A stretch of 64,000 nucleotides of DNA from Hirschia sp964352025 (GTDB lineage Bacteria > Pseudomonadota > Alphaproteobacteria > Caulobacterales > Hyphomonadaceae). The stretch's first letter is position 1. Each line of letters begins with the position of its first letter. This document shows, in pieces, positions 16,894 to 25,085 of the stretch. The notes below the pieces were generated by a model. The model did not search any database. It had not been told where the DNA came from and saw only the letters and a program-made list of their open reading frames with translations. The stretch spans positions 310,001 through 374,000 of the forward strand of contig CAYGPZ010000001.1 of NCBI GenBank assembly GCA_964352025.1. Direction: 5' to 3'. The position numbers and the translations under genes are program-made.

Positions 16894-17619
16894 TTATTCA
16901 AGTGATTTAAGCTGTTCTAAAACACTATTTTCATTAGGTTTTGCAGCGATAAACATAGCCTCATTGAAGAGATCAATAAGAGGATTTCCCGCATCAGGGG
17001 AAATGGCTATGATTTTTGGTAGATCAATTTGAGACAGTTCGGACCAGTCATTGAGAGCCATATCGATGAGTGACGCTGCAAGTGGTGAATGCACGAGTAT
17101 GACGTCCAGTTTCAAATCCATTTTGAGCCGCGTACGAAATTGGTCTTCAAATGTAGGCGCGGGCAGGGATTTATATACGGTTAGTAGGCGCGCATCATAG
17201 TTTTTATCTTTTAGTTCCGGAACAATATTTCCACGCGGTCTGTCGCTGCCCATGTGAATGAGGGGGCCATCTTCCGGCTTCCATTGTTCTTGTATCAGGA
17301 TTTTTAATGCTTCTGCATCACCCTGAGCAGATTCAATATTCTTAAATCCAGCTTCATGGGCTGCGCGGGCTGTTGCATCTCCTACGCAAAATACCTTTTT
17401 TGCCTTTCGAAAAGGCGCACGTGGTGAAAACTGAACGCCATTTTGGCTCGTGAATATAAGCGCTCCCTGATAATTGGCTTCGTTAAAGACCACAGGAGAT
17501 TGTGTGAGCTGTATCGCGGGCAAGACTTCTGCGAGTAGTCCCATTTGCGTCAATAAACGAGCTGTTTTGGCTGCGCCAGGTTGGGCGCGCGTGACAAGGA
17601 CTGTTTGCAAATTGGGCAT
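16894..17619 (-). CDS. hemD: Uroporphyrinogen-III synthase
   Basis: A 241-residue two-lobed protein; family members are about 240-270 residues and poorly conserved. Recognisable elements are VLVTRAQPGAAKTARLL at the N-terminus, LIFTSQNGVQF, KKVFCVGDATARAA and a second-lobe VILVHSPLAASL. The enzyme closes and inverts ring D of hydroxymethylbilane. It follows hemC with an 11-base gap, which supports the call. A 64-base gap separates it from the mitofilin gene. Confidence 0.88.
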   Translation of the reverse strand: MPNLQTVLVTRAQPGAAKTARLLTQMGLLAEVLPAIQLTQSPVVFNEANYQGALIFTSQNGVQFSPRAPFRKAKKVFCVGDATARAAHEAGFKNIESAQGDAEALKILIQEQWKPEDGPLIHMGSDRPRGNIVPELKDKNYDARLLTVYKSLPAPTFEDQFRTRLKMDLKLDVILVHSPLAASLIDMALNDWSELSQIDLPKIIAISPDAGNPLIDLFNEAMFIAAKPNENSVLEQLKSLE

Positions 17620-17630
17620 CAGCTAACTTC

Positions 17631-18596
17631 CTAACCTTTTGCTTGAAGACCAGCGACTTCTTCACCAAGCGCTAATCCAAGTGCTTCGGCTTCTGTTTCT
17701 GATGGGATACTCGATACACGTCTTTCGGCATGCCATTTTTGACTGCCATCATCAGCAAGGACTTCGCCAGCAAAATGGACCCCATTCTCTTCAAAGCTAA
17801 GGTGTCCTGCAATCGGGGTACGGCAAGATCCGTCTAGACGTTTGAGAAATGCTCGCTCTGCGACGGCGGCTATGCGAGAATTGGACACATCAATCTTGTT
17901 GCAAATGTCGATAATCCAGTCAGGAGCATTATTAGAAAGCGTCGCGCAGACAATCCCTTGTCCACATGCAGGCAGCATTTTGTCTTTGGATATAAATCCA
18001 GTTGCTTTTTCGGTCATACCAAGACGGTTAAGGCCTGCGGCGGCAAGCAATGTTGCATCAGCCAAACCTTCGTCAAGTTTGCGAAGGCGTGTCTGCACAT
18101 TCCCCCTGAACATAACGATTTTAAGGTCAGGGCGTAAGGATAACGCCTGTGCAGATCGACGTAAGCTGGCCGTGCCAAGAGTAGCGCCTTGGGGTAGTGC
18201 TTCGATGGATTCATACCCTCCAAACAATGCATCTCTCGCGTCTTCACGTGGCAGGTAGCACCCCATCGTAAGACCCTCAGGTAATACCGTTGGAACATCC
18301 TTTAGCGAATGTACGGCGATATCAATTCGGCCTGCAATTTGTGCTAAATCCAGTTCACGTGTGAACAGGCCTTTTCCACCCGCATCCTGAAGTTTTTTAT
18401 CAAGAAGCTGATCGCCTGATGTCGTAAATGTCAGGATTTCCGTTTCGACATTCGGTCCAGCAATTTTCTTGAAACGTGCTGCAAAGTCTTCCGCCTGTTG
18501 AATGGCTAGTGGAGAACCGCGCGCACCAATTTTTACGATCTGACTTGCAGGTTTAGCGTTGTCTGGTGATGCAGAAGTGGTGTTTTGCGAGGTCAC
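17631..18596 (-). CDS. hemC: Hydroxymethylbilane synthase (porphobilinogen deaminase)
   Basis: A 321-residue enzyme that polymerises four porphobilinogen units. Conserved features are KIGARGSPLAIQQA at the start, HSLKDVP, LGTASLRRSAQ and the cofactor-binding Cys in RLDGSCRTPIAGH, to which the dipyrromethane is attached. The start is a GTG at 18596. It is the first gene of the minus-strand heme operon hemC-hemD-mic60-hemY and is divergent from tsaD, with about 94 bases between the two real starts for shared control. Confidence 0.95.
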   Translation of the reverse strand: MTSQNTTSASPDNAKPASQIVKIGARGSPLAIQQAEDFAARFKKIAGPNVETEILTFTTSGDQLLDKKLQDAGGKGLFTRELDLAQIAGRIDIAVHSLKDVPTVLPEGLTMGCYLPREDARDALFGGYESIEALPQGATLGTASLRRSAQALSLRPDLKIVMFRGNVQTRLRKLDEGLADATLLAAAGLNRLGMTEKATGFISKDKMLPACGQGIVCATLSNNAPDWIIDICNKIDVSNSRIAAVAERAFLKRLDGSCRTPIAGHLSFEENGVHFAGEVLADDGSQKWHAERRVSSIPSETEAEALGLALGEEVAGLQAKG

Positions 18597-18690
18597 GGAC
18601 AGAATTTCTCCAGTTTATTCAATTTATTTGGCTTCAAATGACGTCAATTGCTTGGACTTGGTCCTATTGGGGAGTACAAGCGCAACAATC

Positions 18691-19809
18691 ATGACGCAAG
18701 ATACACATATATTATCCGATAATCCTATAATATTAGGTTTGGAATCCAGCTGCGACGAAACCGCCGCTGCGCTTATCAGGCGACGCGACGACAATAGTAT
18801 TGAAATATTGTCGGAACGAATTGCAAGTCAGGATGATAAACATGCTGCGTATGGCGGAGTTGTGCCCGAAATTGCGGCACGTGCACATGTCGAACGTATG
18901 GATGGTCTCGTCAAAGAAGTCATGTCTGAAGCCGGCATAGGTTGGGGTGATGTGAAGGGGGTCGCAGCGACGTCTGGACCGGGACTTATTGGTGGTGTTT
19001 TGGTTGGTCTGATGACGGCCAAAGCGATATCCTTGGCGCGCGATATCCCCTTGATGGCGGTCAATCACCTTGAAGGCCATGCTTTATCGCCCAAGCTGAC
19101 CGGACAGATTGAGTTTCCCTATCTATTGCTCTTGGTGTCAGGCGGGCATTGCCAGTTCTTATTGGTCAAGGCGCTAGGTGAGTATGAGCGCCTAGGGACC
19201 ACGATTGATGATGCGCCGGGTGAAGCTTTCGATAAGACAGCGAAATTAATGGCGTTAGGGTTTCCCGGAGGCCCTGCTGTTGAGAGATGGGCGAAGGCGG
19301 GTAATCCGGAAGCTATTGATTTGCCACGTCCGTTGCTCAAGCGCAAAGACACGCTGGATATGTCGTTTGCGGGTTTGAAAACGGCGGTGCGCAGGGTAGT
19401 TGAATTGGAACCGTTAGATGATGCCCGCAAAGCTGATATCTGCGCGAGTTTCCAAAAAGTTGTTGCAGATATTCTCGCTAAACGAACGTCTCAAGCGATG
19501 GATGTTTTTAAGGACCGTGTTTCAGCGCAGAATTATCAGTTTGTGGTAGCTGGCGGTGTTGCCGCTAATCAAACTATTCGCGCGCGATTAGAAGAAATTG
19601 CTGCGTCCAACGATTTTGCGTTTGCATCTCCGCCCATGAAATGGTGCACCGATAATGCAGCTATGATCGCACTTGTGGGGCTTGAGCGTTATGAGCGCCA
19701 AATGTTTGATGATCTTGATGTAGGCGCGCGCGCGCGTTGGCCACTAGATAGGGACGCGGCCATGCAAAGTCCCGCATATGGTGCGGGACGCAAAGGTGCC
19801 AAAGCATAG
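18691..19809 (+). CDS. tsaD: tRNA N6-adenosine threonylcarbamoyltransferase
   Basis: The start was moved to the ATG at 18691. The upstream 44 codons would run into the hemC start and do not resemble the family, whereas IILGLESSCDETAAALI is the normal TsaD N-terminus. The metal-binding histidines lie in NHLEGHALSP. SGGHCQFLLV and the C-terminal VAGGVAANQTIR and CTDNAAMIA segments are also conserved. With TsaB, TsaC and TsaE it makes the universal t6A37 modification on ANN-decoding tRNAs. It is transcribed with gpsA and the YciI gene on the same strand, with a 121-base gap before gpsA. It is divergent from hemC. Confidence 0.95.
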   Translation: MTQDTHILSDNPIILGLESSCDETAAALIRRRDDNSIEILSERIASQDDKHAAYGGVVPEIAARAHVERMDGLVKEVMSEAGIGWGDVKGVAATSGPGLIGGVLVGLMTAKAISLARDIPLMAVNHLEGHALSPKLTGQIEFPYLLLLVSGGHCQFLLVKALGEYERLGTTIDDAPGEAFDKTAKLMALGFPGGPAVERWAKAGNPEAIDLPRPLLKRKDTLDMSFAGLKTAVRRVVELEPLDDARKADICASFQKVVADILAKRTSQAMDVFKDRVSAQNYQFVVAGGVAANQTIRARLEEIAASNDFAFASPPMKWCTDNAAMIALVGLERYERQMFDDLDVGARARWPLDRDAAMQSPAYGAGRKGAKA

Positions 19810-19930
19810 TATAATTTTGGGTGCTGTCCTTTTTCTTGCCGAAATGACTTGTTTCCCTTCACAGGCCAACTAAACAGTTTCAAAGTTGGCAAAGTAGTAT
19901 TCGGTTTTGATTTCCTGAATTGGAGTTCGC

Positions 19931-20923
19931 GTGAGTTTTCAATCTATTGGCGTTATTGGCGCAGGTGCGTGGGGAACTGCTTTAGCTATTAATGCTCAGC
20001 GGGCCGGACGTGATGTTATGCTGTGGGCGCTTGAAGATGATGTGGCCGAAGCCATCAATAAAGATCAAGCCAACCCAAAATATTTGCCAGACACCAAGGT
20101 TGAAGGCATTCGCGCTGTTACGGATATGGCGGAGCTTTCAAAATGCGATGCGATCATGGCTGTATCTCCCGCGCAATTCATGCGTGGAAGCCTTGAAGAA
20201 TTAGCCAAGTCTGCACCTGAAGGTGTATCTGTGATGTTGGGTTCCAAAGGGTTTGAAACCAAGTCACTAAAGATGATGACGGATGTCTTAGAAGAAAGCA
20301 TTCCAAGTGCGAAGATTTCTGTATTGTCAGGACCATCATTTGCCAAAGATGTCGCGTTGGGCTTACCGACCGCGGTCACATTAGCGTCTTCATCTCCTGA
20401 AGAGGGCGAACGTTGGGTGGCGGCAATTGGCCGTCCAGAGTTTCGCCCGTATTTGTCAGAAGACCTTATCGGAGCTGAAGCAGGTGGTGCTGTTAAGAAT
20501 GTTCTCGCGATTGCGTGTGGTATTGTTGAGGGTAAAGGTCTTGGGAAATCAGCGCATGCCGCTTTGATCTCTCGTGGATTTGCTGAACTTACACGATTAG
20601 GCGTTGCAATGGGCGGGAATGCCGAAACATTAAAAGGCCTCTGTGGGCTTGGTGATCTGGTTCTGACCTGTTCCTCTACGCAGTCTCGTAATATGAGTTT
20701 TGGGTATGCTTTAGGGCAGGGACAGACCGTTGCTGAAATTCTTGCGTCTCGGAATGCTGTAACTGAAGGTGTGGCAACAGCGCCTGCTATTGCTGAATTA
20801 GCAAAAAAACTTGATGTTGAAATGCCAATTTGCCAAACAGTAGCGGATATTGTTGCGGAGCGGATAACGCTTTCTCAAGGTATAGAAGCTCTTTTGAAGC
20901 GACCTTTCAAAGCCGAACTATAA
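19931..20923 (+). CDS. gpsA: NAD(P)-dependent glycerol-3-phosphate dehydrogenase
   Basis: A 330-residue cytoplasmic enzyme that reduces dihydroxyacetone phosphate to sn-glycerol 3-phosphate for phospholipid synthesis. The Rossmann motif is GVIGAGAWGTALA, and the catalytic Lys is in GGAVKNVLAIACG. LSGPSFAKDVALGLPTAV and GLGDLVLTCSS are family signatures. The start is a GTG with GGAG six bases upstream. The YciI gene follows 15 bases after the stop, a common pairing in alphaproteobacteria. Confidence 0.95.
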   Translation: MSFQSIGVIGAGAWGTALAINAQRAGRDVMLWALEDDVAEAINKDQANPKYLPDTKVEGIRAVTDMAELSKCDAIMAVSPAQFMRGSLEELAKSAPEGVSVMLGSKGFETKSLKMMTDVLEESIPSAKISVLSGPSFAKDVALGLPTAVTLASSSPEEGERWVAAIGRPEFRPYLSEDLIGAEAGGAVKNVLAIACGIVEGKGLGKSAHAALISRGFAELTRLGVAMGGNAETLKGLCGLGDLVLTCSSTQSRNMSFGYALGQGQTVAEILASRNAVTEGVATAPAIAELAKKLDVEMPICQTVADIVAERITLSQGIEALLKRPFKAEL

Positions 20924-20938
20924 TAGCGGAGTTTTCCA

Positions 20939-21232
20939 ATGGCTTATTTTTCTATCTATGCAATGGATCGCCGCCCAGATGGTCCGACAATTCGTGCAGA
21001 AACGCGCCCAGCTCATTTAGAATATTTGCGTCGTCTCGGCGATAAGCTAAAACTAGCTGGTCCTGTTATGGCGCATGATGGTGAAACAGTTGCTGGATCA
21101 CTCATCGTGATTGAAGCGGATTCAATTGATGACGCGCATGAAATAGCGGCAGAAGACCCATATGCAAAAGCTGGTCTATTTTGTTCTTCTGATGTGAGAG
21201 CATATAACTGGGTGTTTAACGCGCCGGAATAA
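20939..21232 (+). CDS. YciI-family protein
   Basis: A 97-residue single-domain protein of the YciI/dimeric alpha-beta-barrel family. It has the conserved His in RPAHLEYL and the Asp-Pro in EDPYAKAGLF, which together form a putative active site in homologues. The role is unsettled; relatives include chlorohydrolase-like and condensing enzymes. It is co-directional with gpsA and immediately downstream. It is convergent with the PqiA gene, whose stop lies 7 bases away. Confidence 0.85.
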   Translation: MAYFSIYAMDRRPDGPTIRAETRPAHLEYLRRLGDKLKLAGPVMAHDGETVAGSLIVIEADSIDDAHEIAAEDPYAKAGLFCSSDVRAYNWVFNAPE

Positions 21233-21239
21233 ATGACGC

Positions 21240-21743
21240 TTAAAGCGTTTTGGAAGCAGCGGTTTCATCATCTGAAGCGGCTGCTTTTTCCTTTTTAACC
21301 GGTACGATTTCAGCCGCACATGCTGTTAGAATAATACTAGCGACAAAACACCATGCACCGGGTTGGCTAGCGGCGGTGGCAAATCCCGATCTATGGGCTG
21401 TATAAACCCCCAAAGCCAGAACCAATACATCCAGCATTGACCACTTACCCAACCTTGCGAGCCATTTTGTGATTGGCGCAAAATTCGAGTTTGGAGAAAT
21501 GACAAATGCGGTCAGTAGAGTGAGCTTGGATATCGGAAAGAACAGCGTGAAAACAATGAGTATGCTGGCGAGGAAATAGTCTTTCTCATTTGTTAGCCCT
21601 GCTATAATTGATAACAGCGAAGGCGTTTCTGAGAAAAACCTTAGCTTGGTGAGTTGCAATAGTGGCAGCAAATAGCCCGCAGCCAATAAAGGCCAAGCCA
21701 TAACAACAAACAAAGTCGATACTGATCTGCGAAGGGCTGTCAT
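21240..21743 (-). CDS. Paraquat-inducible protein A (PqiA)-family membrane protein
   Basis: A 167-residue protein with four predicted membrane segments and the PqiA signature LGKWSMLDVLVLA. Single-domain PqiA proteins occur with or without the PqiB MCE partner. In E. coli PqiA supports inter-membrane lipid transport. No MCE gene is near, and the usual cysteine-rich leading domain is absent. It is the last gene of a run comprising DUF350, the serine protease, pyrF and this gene, and it starts 21 bases after pyrF ends. Confidence 0.8.
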   Translation of the reverse strand: MTALRRSVSTLFVVMAWPLLAAGYLLPLLQLTKLRFFSETPSLLSIIAGLTNEKDYFLASILIVFTLFFPISKLTLLTAFVISPNSNFAPITKWLARLGKWSMLDVLVLALGVYTAHRSGFATAASQPGAWCFVASIILTACAAEIVPVKKEKAAASDDETAASKTL

Positions 21744-21764
21744 TTCGCCCTCCTTATATCGGGC

Positions 21765-22658
21765 CTAGCTGCGTACTGCGCTTAAAAGATCATTTTGAGC
21801 TGCTTCTATGGCTGCATCAATAGCAGCGTCCCATTCTTTTGCAGTTGATGCATTTTGAGCTGTTTCAGGGAATGTGATGGAGCGGGACGCATTTACGAGT
21901 CCACCTTCAAGTCCATTAGAGCCTTCAACAAAACCTGCGACAGCATCTTTAGCGCCTGCGCCTTGTGTTCCATATCCGGGCACAAGGAAAGGGCAATTGG
22001 GTGCTGCTTCACGAAGCTTTCTTGCTTCGTCCGGCCCAGTGGCACCTGCGACAAGCATGAGGCCTGACCAATGTGTGTCATTACCTTTTAGGCGATCTGC
22101 TAATGGGTTTAGCGCTTTGGCGACACACATGAAGAGGGGAGCACCCTCGAGGTCTTTGGCTTGAAAGTCTGCTGATCCGGGATTGGATGTACGCGCCAAA
22201 ACAGCGATACCTTTGCCTTCTCGAATGGCGACTTCTACAAAAGGTTCTAGCGTGTCCAGGCCCATATATGGATTGACTGTTATCGCATCTGATGGGGCGC
22301 AGGCATCTGCCCCCAGATAGGCTTCTGCATAACCAACAGCTGTTGACCCGATATCGCCGCGTTTGGCATCCATCATAATAAGTAGGTCAGCTTTTTGAGA
22401 TGCGACACAGACACGTTCTAGCGCGGCGACTCCTTTAGAACCCCAACGTTCAAATAAACCAGCTTGCGGTTTGACCATTGCAACTTTCCCAGCGCAACGT
22501 TCAATAATTGCCTCTCCCCATTTGGCAATTGAAACCGCATTTTCTACCCCAAAAAGAGAGGGGATGCGCCCATAATGTGGATCAATACCGACACACAGAG
22601 GGCCATGCTTTGAAGTAGATTGCATAAGGCGATCTGCGAATGGAGTTGGATTATTCAT
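21765..22658 (-). CDS. pyrF: Orotidine 5'-phosphate decarboxylase, type 2
   Basis: A 297-residue enzyme that decarboxylates OMP to UMP, the last step of pyrimidine synthesis. The long form (subfamily 2) is shown by LCVGIDPHYGRIPSLFG near the start, the catalytic DAKRGDIGSTA and VPGYGTQGAGAKD. It is located between a membrane serine protease and PqiA. The 17-base gap upstream suggests co-transcription, though no functional link is evident. Confidence 0.93.
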   Translation of the reverse strand: MNNPTPFADRLMQSTSKHGPLCVGIDPHYGRIPSLFGVENAVSIAKWGEAIIERCAGKVAMVKPQAGLFERWGSKGVAALERVCVASQKADLLIMMDAKRGDIGSTAVGYAEAYLGADACAPSDAITVNPYMGLDTLEPFVEVAIREGKGIAVLARTSNPGSADFQAKDLEGAPLFMCVAKALNPLADRLKGNDTHWSGLMLVAGATGPDEARKLREAAPNCPFLVPGYGTQGAGAKDAVAGFVEGSNGLEGGLVNASRSITFPETAQNASTAKEWDAAIDAAIEAAQNDLLSAVRS

Positions 22659-22675
22659 AAGGTTCCAAATTTTGG

Positions 22676-23506
22676 TTAGTTTGAATCTGCCTGACAGATA
22701 ACTTTCACAACTGATAGCTCTCGGCGAAGACGGTCTGCGGCAGCACCGTAATTTCCGGTTCTGAGGCGAAACCCACCTTCTGTATTGGCAGAGACTTCAT
22801 TTGAGTTGAGCGCTCTTACCATGGATTCAGGGGCGGCTGTATAGATACGACCGCGTCTCGGGCTTTCAGCAACTGTTACACCGACGATGCGGCCTTCAGT
22901 ATCAAATACTGGTCCGCCGCTAATGCCTGCAAGTGTTCCTTTAAGACCGCGTGTTCGGCCCATTTCTGCCCATGTCAGGACAGGTTCTTCATTGCGATAT
23001 CTACCACGCGTGATCAAGCGAGAGCGGGAAAGCAATCTTGAGGATACTTCACCAGGTTCACCTTGCGGGTATCCAACATGAAAGCCTGCTTGGTTGAGAC
23101 GAAGGTTTTCGGACGGATCAATCACGAGGCTTTTGGGCGCGCGAGGTGTTTTTAGTATCGCAATGTCAGATTCGTCTGATTTTGAGATTTCGGTAACGGG
23201 CATAATTCGGCCGCCACCATAAAGAAGCCCAACATTGTCACACGCATCAACCACGTGGCGAGCCGTCATCCACATGCCTTCTTGATTTACCGCGAAAGCT
23301 GTCCCGATGCCGTCAGCTGCATCGCCTATTTGAACGAGGACTTCTTCATCATAGGGGTGGGGTTCAGGTAAGAATGATCCGTTGTCGCCAAGGATTTCTG
23401 TTGGAGGAGCCTCAGGGGCATCCGCCTTATCACGAGCACCAGAAAAGAGAGCCCACAGCACGACCCCTAACACAAGAAATAATATGACCCAATCTGGAAT
23501 ACGCAT
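22676..23506 (-). CDS. Membrane-anchored trypsin-like serine protease
   Basis: A 276-residue protein with an N-terminal membrane anchor (about residues 4-23, WVILFLVLGVVLWALFSG). A chymotrypsin-fold domain follows, with the triad His in MTARHVVDAC, Asp in DESDIAILK and Ser in GISGGPVFDTEG. No PDZ domain is present, unlike DegP. Charged residues after the anchor point to a periplasmic catalytic domain. It is probably co-transcribed with the DUF350 gene upstream (36-base gap). The substrate is unknown. Confidence 0.8.
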   Translation of the reverse strand: MRIPDWVILFLVLGVVLWALFSGARDKADAPEAPPTEILGDNGSFLPEPHPYDEEVLVQIGDAADGIGTAFAVNQEGMWMTARHVVDACDNVGLLYGGGRIMPVTEISKSDESDIAILKTPRAPKSLVIDPSENLRLNQAGFHVGYPQGEPGEVSSRLLSRSRLITRGRYRNEEPVLTWAEMGRTRGLKGTLAGISGGPVFDTEGRIVGVTVAESPRRGRIYTAAPESMVRALNSNEVSANTEGGFRLRTGNYGAAADRLRRELSVVKVICQADSN

Positions 23507-23542
23507 ATAGCTTCTACTTTCTCGCCTTACCTTTCAACTCGA

Positions 23543-23974
23543 TTATAAACGGGCCACATTAGGGTCCCAAAGTGCTGCTGATATAATAAGCGCAGATGCT
23601 ATCTTAACCGCAATTAGCAGTATTGCTGCACCTGCTTCATCGTTTTCAATTCTTTTTGGGAGGTCCCTAAGAATAAGGTCAACGAAACGGAATGCTAGAA
23701 TTTGGATAAGTAGTGAAACAATGCCCCAGATAATTAAGTCTGCGAGTGAAACAGAAGACGCCAAACACGAGGCGATTGGAATAGCTAGACCAATTATAAC
23801 ACCAGCCAATGCTAGACCAGCTGAAGCATTTCCCGATCTCAAAAGGGCCATTTCTTTTTGCGGCGTCAGCAATATGTAAAACGTACAGGCCAAGAGTAAC
23901 AGTGCTCCGGCTGTACCTGTGTAGATAAGGAAGTCAGGAAAACCCGAAACAAAGGATTCAATTGCAGCTTTCAT
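23543..23974 (-). CDS. DUF350-family membrane protein
   Basis: A 143-residue protein with four membrane segments. It matches the DUF350 pattern: GNASAGLALAGVIIGLAIP in the second segment, then a DLIIWG loop and a last segment after ENDEAGAAILLIAVKIAS. The function of the family is not established. Family members often sit with stress or envelope genes. It heads the run with the serine protease. Confidence 0.75.
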   Translation of the reverse strand: MKAAIESFVSGFPDFLIYTGTAGALLLLACTFYILLTPQKEMALLRSGNASAGLALAGVIIGLAIPIASCLASSVSLADLIIWGIVSLLIQILAFRFVDLILRDLPKRIENDEAGAAILLIAVKIASALIISAALWDPNVARL

Positions 23975-24148
23975 GAAAGTCTATTCCTGTACTAAGCGGT
24001 TCATATTGCGAAGGCTCTTTCGCAAAAGACGTATTAAATTTTTAGCTCGGTCAATGAAGCGGGGCTTGGTCCATTGGTCAAGGTATTGTTAATAATTCCG
24101 CGCTGCTTTTTTTAGTATATTTTTTGAAATTCTGGAATGTGCGGGCAT

Positions 24149-24568
24149 TTATAAATTGAAAGCGGCTAATGTTGCGCCAAGTCCAGCAAAAAGTGTTTGT
24201 ATAAGAGTCAAAGCAACCGCGACCATACGCTTGCCTTTTCTGTTTTCCCGCATACCCGTCACACGTGGGCCTTTGCGAGGGGCAAGTGTCCAGACATTTG
24301 TCAGGAAACCTAGCGCTGTAATTAAACACGTAATAAAGGCGACAATTGCGCCGGCTAGAAGAGCTAAAACAGCTGCCACACCAAGTAGAATTGCTTGAAA
24401 GTTTGATGCGATGAGGAGGGTGCGTCTTAGTTGGCGGTCAGCGCGATTATAATCCAGCCCATCAAATGCAACGTTTGATACAATGACTGCAACCGTCCAG
24501 CCAGAAGCAGCTGCACCTCCGGCAAAAGCTGCCGAAAGACCACCAAAAATGCCTGCTAGACCATCCAT
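24149..24568 (-). CDS. Small membrane protein, unknown function
   Basis: A 139-residue protein with a glycine/alanine-rich N-terminal segment and two further hydrophobic segments (about residues 57-88 and 116-137), separated by a basic stretch PRKGPRVTGMRENRKGKR. I do not recognise the family. The 174-base gap before the DUF350 gene contains a TTGCGAA/TTCGCAA hairpin (24006-24025), so co-transcription is uncertain. Upstream lies the large gene-free gap. Confidence 0.6.
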   Translation of the reverse strand: MDGLAGIFGGLSAAFAGGAAASGWTVAVIVSNVAFDGLDYNRADRQLRRTLLIASNFQAILLGVAAVLALLAGAIVAFITCLITALGFLTNVWTLAPRKGPRVTGMRENRKGKRMVAVALTLIQTLFAGLGATLAAFNL

Positions 24569-24725
24569 TTTATTCCCACCTTATCAAAGTTGAGCGTTTT
24601 CAGAGGGGTACACAATAATCTACACAACGTCACTAGCCCATATCAGAATGGGAAGGAAAAATATGCTTAACCGTTATTAAGGAAAAAGAAACGTTTACGA
24701 ATATGAACAAAAGTTTCTGACGAGT

Positions 24726-24748
24726 GAGGGGAATTATAAATTCCTCTC
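24726..24748. other. 10-base hairpin (GAGGGGAATT / AATTCCTCTC)
   Basis: The arms at 24726-24735 and 24739-24748 pair with one G-U and a 3-base loop. As DNA it may be an operator. As RNA it may be the 5' domain of the folded transcript that follows. Confidence 0.45.
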
Positions 24749-24765
24749 TGTTATTCAAGCTTTAA

Positions 24766-24797
24766 GAGCGAATTGGCAGCTTTTCAATTCATTGCTC
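24766..24797. other. Second hairpin upstream of the folded RNA
   Basis: GAATTG (24770-24775) pairs with CAATTC (24785-24790) around a 9-base loop. An outer GAGC/GCTC pair is offset by a 3-base bulge. Confidence 0.4.
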
Positions 24798-24802
24798 AGA
24801 CC

Positions 24803-24914
24803 AACGCATGGCGGCGTTTGCGGGGGATCCGATTTCATACTGACTGATTCGTCAGTCCTCATATTCTTATAGAATTAACGATCGGCTCTCCCGCTCCATG
24901 CGTTTATGGCTTTT
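24803..24914 (+). ncRNA. Candidate structured non-coding RNA
   Basis: Two nested helices enclose about 47 bases. The outer helix pairs 24803-24811 with 24896-24904, nine Watson-Crick pairs. The inner helix pairs 24820-24833 with 24881-24894: 12 Watson-Crick pairs, one G-U and one mismatch. Inside are a GACTGA-TTCG-TCAGTC hairpin (24842-24857) and a small ATTC/GAAT hairpin (24863-24875). A T-run (24910-24914) follows the outer helix on the plus strand, which favours that orientation. A CCGATTTCATAC-then-hairpin arrangement loosely recalls the 5' side of the gammaproteobacterial 6S RNA bubble, but the remainder is too short for a confident 6S call. The 5' end is not defined and could extend to about 24720. 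Confidence 0.5.
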
Positions 24915-25041
24915 TAGAGGTCAAATCGGCCAAAAATTCCTAACAAAACGACAATTATTTTCGTTTTTTCTGCAGTTATTCATATTCTGTAAATGATTTT
25001 TGCGGTATATGTATAGTTAGTAGAGTATGAGTAGATTGCGT

Positions 25042-25081
25042 AACGGCGGGAACTTCCTTCATGGCAGTATCCGCCGTTTTT
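25042..25081 (+). terminator. Plus-strand terminator-like hairpin
   Basis: AACGGCGG (25042-25049) pairs with CCGCCGTT (25071-25078) over a 21-base loop, and the T-run extends to 25081 on the plus strand only. The flanking protein genes on both sides are on the minus strand, so this would end an otherwise unannotated plus-strand transcript. Confidence 0.5.
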
Positions 25082-25085
25082 GCAT

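Larger units (their letters stand above)
24569..25085. other. 517-base gene-free interval with several RNA-like folds
   Basis: No ORF with protein-like features was found on either strand. The interval is AT-rich at its edges. It contains three hairpin units at 24726-24748, 24766-24797 and 24803-24904, and a terminator-like hairpin at 25042-25081. TTAACCGTTATTAA near 24665 is close to a CtrA box but has 6 instead of 7 spacer bases. Confidence 0.6.

Noticed and set aside
24660..24680. A CtrA box at TTAACCGTTATTAA
   Set aside because: The spacer is 6 bases, not 7. A similar 6-base case occurs near 7280.
24803..24914. Calling the folded RNA a 6S RNA outright
   Set aside because: Only one segment resembles the family. 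The total paired length and the internal bubble do not clearly fit, so it is left as an unassigned RNA candidate.
24569..25085. SRP RNA, tmRNA or RNase P RNA in the gap
   Set aside because: Their diagnostic segments (the SRP GGAAG-type loop, a tRNA-like T-arm, the RNase P core) are absent.
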